Positions 5,429 to 7,004 of a stretch of 7,004 bases of DNA are shown here, piece by piece. How positions within the stretch are numbered: position 1 is the stretch's first letter; each line of letters opens with the position of its first letter. The stretch lies in the NCBI GenBank assembly GCA_012514545.1, contig JAAZAC010000135.1, positions 1-7,004 of the forward strand. The letters are read 5' to 3'. Below the pieces are notes generated by a model that saw nothing but the letters and a program-made list of their open reading frames with translations, was not told where the DNA came from and did not search any database. Source of the DNA: Actinomycetales bacterium. GTDB taxonomy: Bacteria; Actinomycetota; Actinomycetes; Actinomycetales; Cellulomonadaceae. The position numbers and the translations under genes were made by a program.

Positions 5429-6649
5429 TCAGTCGGCGTGCGCGCGCAGCTCCCGGTTGCGCATCCGGGAGACCACCCCGCGCCACAGGAGCAGCTGCAC
5501 CGCGGCGAGCACGGTGACGTACGGCGCCAGCGTCCAGATGCCCGCGGCGTCCCCGAGGGCGCCGGCGAGCCACGGCAGCGCCGAGCCGCCGATGACCGAC
5601 ACGGCGTTCATGAGGCCGATCGCCGACGGCACCAGGCGCGGGGAGGTCAGCTCCGGGACCACCGCGACCGCCGTCGGGAAGAGGGGGCCGAGGAAGAAGC
5701 CCAGCAGCGCGAACCCGACGGTCGCGAGCGCCCCCACCGGGCTGAGCGAGATCACCGCGCCGAAGGCGACGATCCCGACGAGGCACACGGCCGTCATCCG
5801 CGCGACCGTCCAGCCGAGGCGCGCCGCCACGGGGCTGATGACGAACCGCCCGACGGTCAGGCCCAGCCAGTACCCGCTGACGGACCCGCCCGCGAGCCCC
5901 GCGGACAGGCCGTGGTGCTCGACGAGGTAGTTGACGCCCCAGTTCCCCATGCTCATCTCGAGCCCGACGTACACGGTGAGGAAGACCGCGGCGAGCACGA
6001 CGCCGGCCTGGCGGGTCGTCGCGCCGAGGAGCCGGCCGCTCGCCGGCGCCGGTGCCGCTCCGTCGGGCCCGTCCGGGACGGCGCGCGGGGCCGCGCGGCC
6101 CGGGAAGGTCACCGCGTACGCCACGGCGATCGGCACGGACGCCAGGCCCAGCACGAGCCAGACCACCGTCCACTCCGTCCGGGCCAGGATCCAGGTGGCC
6201 AGGAGGGGACCCACGAGCGCGCCGACGCCGAAGAAGCCGTGCAGCAGGTTGAGGCGGGCGGTCTGCGCCGGGAGGCCGGCCAGGTGCGCCTGCAGCACGG
6301 ACTCGACGATCCCCGTGCCGTAGCCGGTGAGCAGCTGCAGCGCGACGAGCACGGCGAACGAGGGCCGCGACGCCACGGCGAGGACGCCGGCCACGTACGC
6401 CACGCCGCCGACGACGAGCGCGCGGCGGGTGCCGAGGCGCTCCATGAGCCAGCCCGTGGTCGCCCCGGCGAGGAAGAAGGCCGCCGAGAACGTGAAGAAC
6501 GTCAGCCCGATGGTGGCGCGGTCGACGCGGTAGTCGACGATCTGCGCGGGCAGCACGACGGCCCCCACGCTCGCGCTCACGCCCGTGAGGGCGAACGCGA
6601 CGTAGGAGACGACGACGGACGCCCGGACGCGGGTGGCGACGATGGGCAT
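5429..6649 (-). CDS. MFS transporter, fucose/glucose permease-like (FHS family)
   Basis: 406 residues with the 12-helix MFS pattern and a hydrophilic central loop at about 183-212 (Pro/Ala/Gly-rich). The motif-A-like GWLMERLGTRRALVVGG lies at 66-82. Family-typical blocks are GTGIVES (111-117), RLNLLHGFFGVGALVGP (132-148), YVGLEMSMGNWGVNYLVEHH (227-246), YWLGLTVGR (260-268) and GFFLGPLFPT (317-326). These fit the fucose:H+ symporter group, so the likely role is uptake of a sugar or similar small solute by proton symport; the substrate cannot be read. From memory of E. coli FucP, E116 aligns with its essential Glu135, while Asp46 corresponds to A30 and Asn162 to F140. Start: ATG at 6649 with GGGGGAG two bases before it; an upstream extension to 6772 would cross the likely promoter and lacks family similarity. 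The 27-base gap to the convergent gene holds only weak stems (4 bp, 5411-5414/5420-5423). Confidence 0.88.
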   Translation of the reverse strand: MPIVATRVRASVVVSYVAFALTGVSASVGAVVLPAQIVDYRVDRATIGLTFFTFSAAFFLAGATTGWLMERLGTRRALVVGGVAYVAGVLAVASRPSFAVLVALQLLTGYGTGIVESVLQAHLAGLPAQTARLNLLHGFFGVGALVGPLLATWILARTEWTVVWLVLGLASVPIAVAYAVTFPGRAAPRAVPDGPDGAAPAPASGRLLGATTRQAGVVLAAVFLTVYVGLEMSMGNWGVNYLVEHHGLSAGLAGGSVSGYWLGLTVGRFVISPVAARLGWTVARMTAVCLVGIVAFGAVISLSPVGALATVGFALLGFFLGPLFPTAVAVVPELTSPRLVPSAIGLMNAVSVIGGSALPWLAGALGDAAGIWTLAPYVTVLAAVQLLLWRGVVSRMRNRELRAHAD

Positions 6650-6651
6650 GG

Positions 6652-6663
6652 CTCCCCCGGGGG
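6652..6663 (-). promoter_or_regulatory. Ribosome binding site of the transporter inside a C5G5 palindrome
   Basis: On the minus strand the sequence before the ATG reads CCCCCGGGGGAG, followed by two bases. The GGGGGAG (6658-6652) is the only plausible site. A second C5 tract lies some 15 bases further upstream in the mRNA, so the G-run could be paired and translation restrained; this is inference from base composition. Confidence 0.45.
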
Positions 6664-6710
6664 CGGGACGGCCGGGGGCGGGCCCGGCGGTGGGCGGACG
6701 TTCCGAGCGC

Positions 6711-6741
6711 ACGCTACCGGGCGTACCCCGGGCGGTCGCAA
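6711..6741 (-). promoter_or_regulatory. Putative sigma70-type promoter of the MFS transporter gene
   Basis: On the minus strand, TTGCGA (6741-6736) and TAGCGT (6716-6711) are separated by 19 bases. The second fits the actinobacterial TAnnnT -10 pattern and the first shares TTG with the -35 consensus. They lie 62 bases upstream of the start codon and downstream of the branched hairpin, which is the expected place. The spacing is 1-2 bases longer than optimal. Confidence 0.5.
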
Positions 6742-6748
6742 CGTTTCG
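6737..6748. promoter_or_regulatory. Operator-like palindrome overlapping the -35 box
   Basis: CGCAACGTTTCG is a 12-base palindrome with one mismatched pair (10 of 12 positions symmetric) and a central AACGTT. Central-CG palindromes of this kind are typical of LacI-family repressor operators. It covers most of the -35 element, where bound repressor would block transcription. No regulator gene is visible in the window. Confidence 0.4.
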
Positions 6749-6785
6749 TCCACACCTCGTCGGCACCGTCACCCGTGCGGACGCA

Positions 6786-6833
6786 CGACGCCGGGAGGAC
6801 GGCCGTCGCGGGGACGGCGCCCTCCCGGCGTCG
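6786..6833 (-). terminator. Branched GC hairpin, probable terminator of the partial minus-strand gene
   Basis: A 13-bp perfect outer stem (6786-6798 with 6821-6833), a small internal loop, and an inner 6-bp stem (6802-6807 with 6813-6818) closed by a 5-base loop. It begins 19 bases after the stop of the minus-strand gene at 6853 and lies upstream of the transporter promoter, so it separates the two transcripts. No T-run follows. Confidence 0.75.
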
Positions 6834-6836
6834 GGG

Positions 6837-6851
6837 GCCGGTGGGACCGGC
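6837..6851 (-). terminator. Small hairpin directly after the stop codon of the partial gene
   Basis: GCCGGT (6837-6842) and ACCGGC (6846-6851) form a 6-bp stem with a GGG loop on the plus strand (CCC in the transcript). It starts one base after the stop codon and precedes the larger hairpin, so the two may act in tandem or this one may stabilise the 3' end. Confidence 0.35.
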
Positions 6852-6852
6852 G

Positions 6853-7004
6853 TCAGGCCAGGCCGTGCCGCACCCGGGCCTCCTGCTCCTGCTTGCGGAA
6901 CAGGTTGAACCGGGGCAGGAACTTGTCCCAGTCGATGGCGTGGGCGTCGATCTCCGGGCCGTCGATGCAGGCGTGCTTGCGCACGAGCTTGCCGTCGACG
7001 ACGA
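6853..7004 (-). CDS. C-terminus of a sulfide/dihydroorotate dehydrogenase-like FAD/NAD-binding protein (NfnA-type); 5' end outside window
   Basis: Only 49 codons and the TGA are in the window. Reading on the minus strand they give VVDGKLVRKHACIDGPEIDA, then HAIDWDKFLPRFNLFRKQEQ, and end EARVRHGLA. The 'ACIDGPE-x-D-x-H-x-x-DWD' block matches what I recall of the C-terminus of ferredoxin-NADP+ reductase subunit alpha and related sulfide/dihydroorotate dehydrogenase-like proteins, where the Cys lies near the 2Fe-2S cluster region. Such genes often sit next to the glutamate synthase-like small subunit (gltA/nfnB type), which would be off the window's right edge here or further along. The gene runs in from the right, and its reading frame is open to base 7004. 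With so little visible, family membership is likely but not certain. Confidence 0.65.
   Translation of the reverse strand, partial: VVDGKLVRKHACIDGPEIDAHAIDWDKFLPRFNLFRKQEQEARVRHGLA

Noticed and set aside
5106..6173. A 355-codon minus-strand frame overlapping the transporter and the DUF6766-type gene
   Set aside because: It is out of frame with two well-supported genes, has low-complexity Arg/Ala content and no ribosome site.
1..7004. Mobile element, CRISPR, prophage, toxin-antitoxin or defence system
   Set aside because: No transposase, integrase, terminal inverted repeats, spaced direct repeats or recognisable toxin/defence domains were seen; base composition is uniform by eye.

Overview
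The window is a very GC-rich chromosomal segment with dense, mostly co-directional genes and strong third-position G/C bias. An adenosylcobalamin-dependent ribonucleotide reductase, a ChaB-like protein with a C-terminal helical nucleic-acid-binding-type domain, and two small membrane protein families that I know mainly from Actinomycetota point to a high-GC actinobacterium. It is plausibly a Micrococcales member near Cellulomonas, Cellulosimicrobium or their relatives. The genus-level guess is inference from protein style, not from a marker gene.

Layout, left to right. Positions 1-2037 (+) hold the C-terminal two thirds or so of the class II ribonucleotide reductase NrdJ, cut by the window edge and followed by a long GC hairpin that probably ends its transcript. 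A 250-base leader with several GC hairpins precedes a membrane-anchored, coiled-coil M15-family peptidoglycan peptidase (2339-3700, +). Three small genes follow in the same direction: a ChaB-family protein (3812-4228), a four-helix membrane protein of a common actinobacterial family (4239-4937, probably translationally coupled to chaB), and a two-helix DUF6766-type membrane protein (5000-5401). A convergent MFS transporter of the fucose/glucose-permease (FHS) type runs 5429-6649 (-). Its upstream region carries a recognisable promoter and an operator-like palindrome over the -35 box. Upstream of that, a branched hairpin terminator closes a further minus-strand gene. Only the last 49 codons of this gene are visible (6853-7004), and they resemble the C-terminus of an NfnA/GltA-associated FAD/NAD-binding subunit.

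How it works together: NrdJ supplies deoxynucleotides. The M15 peptidase acts on the cell wall. The chaB trio looks like a small envelope or stress-related unit, although no member has an experimentally secure role that I can name. The transporter appears to be an independently regulated solute carrier. Nothing here looks like a mobile element, CRISPR array, phage, toxin-antitoxin or defence system, and there are no tRNA or rRNA genes. The region reads as ordinary chromosome. The most interesting points are the domain composition of the chaB cluster, the polar-residue losses in the FHS transporter and its operator-like promoter, and the architecture of the M15 enzyme.
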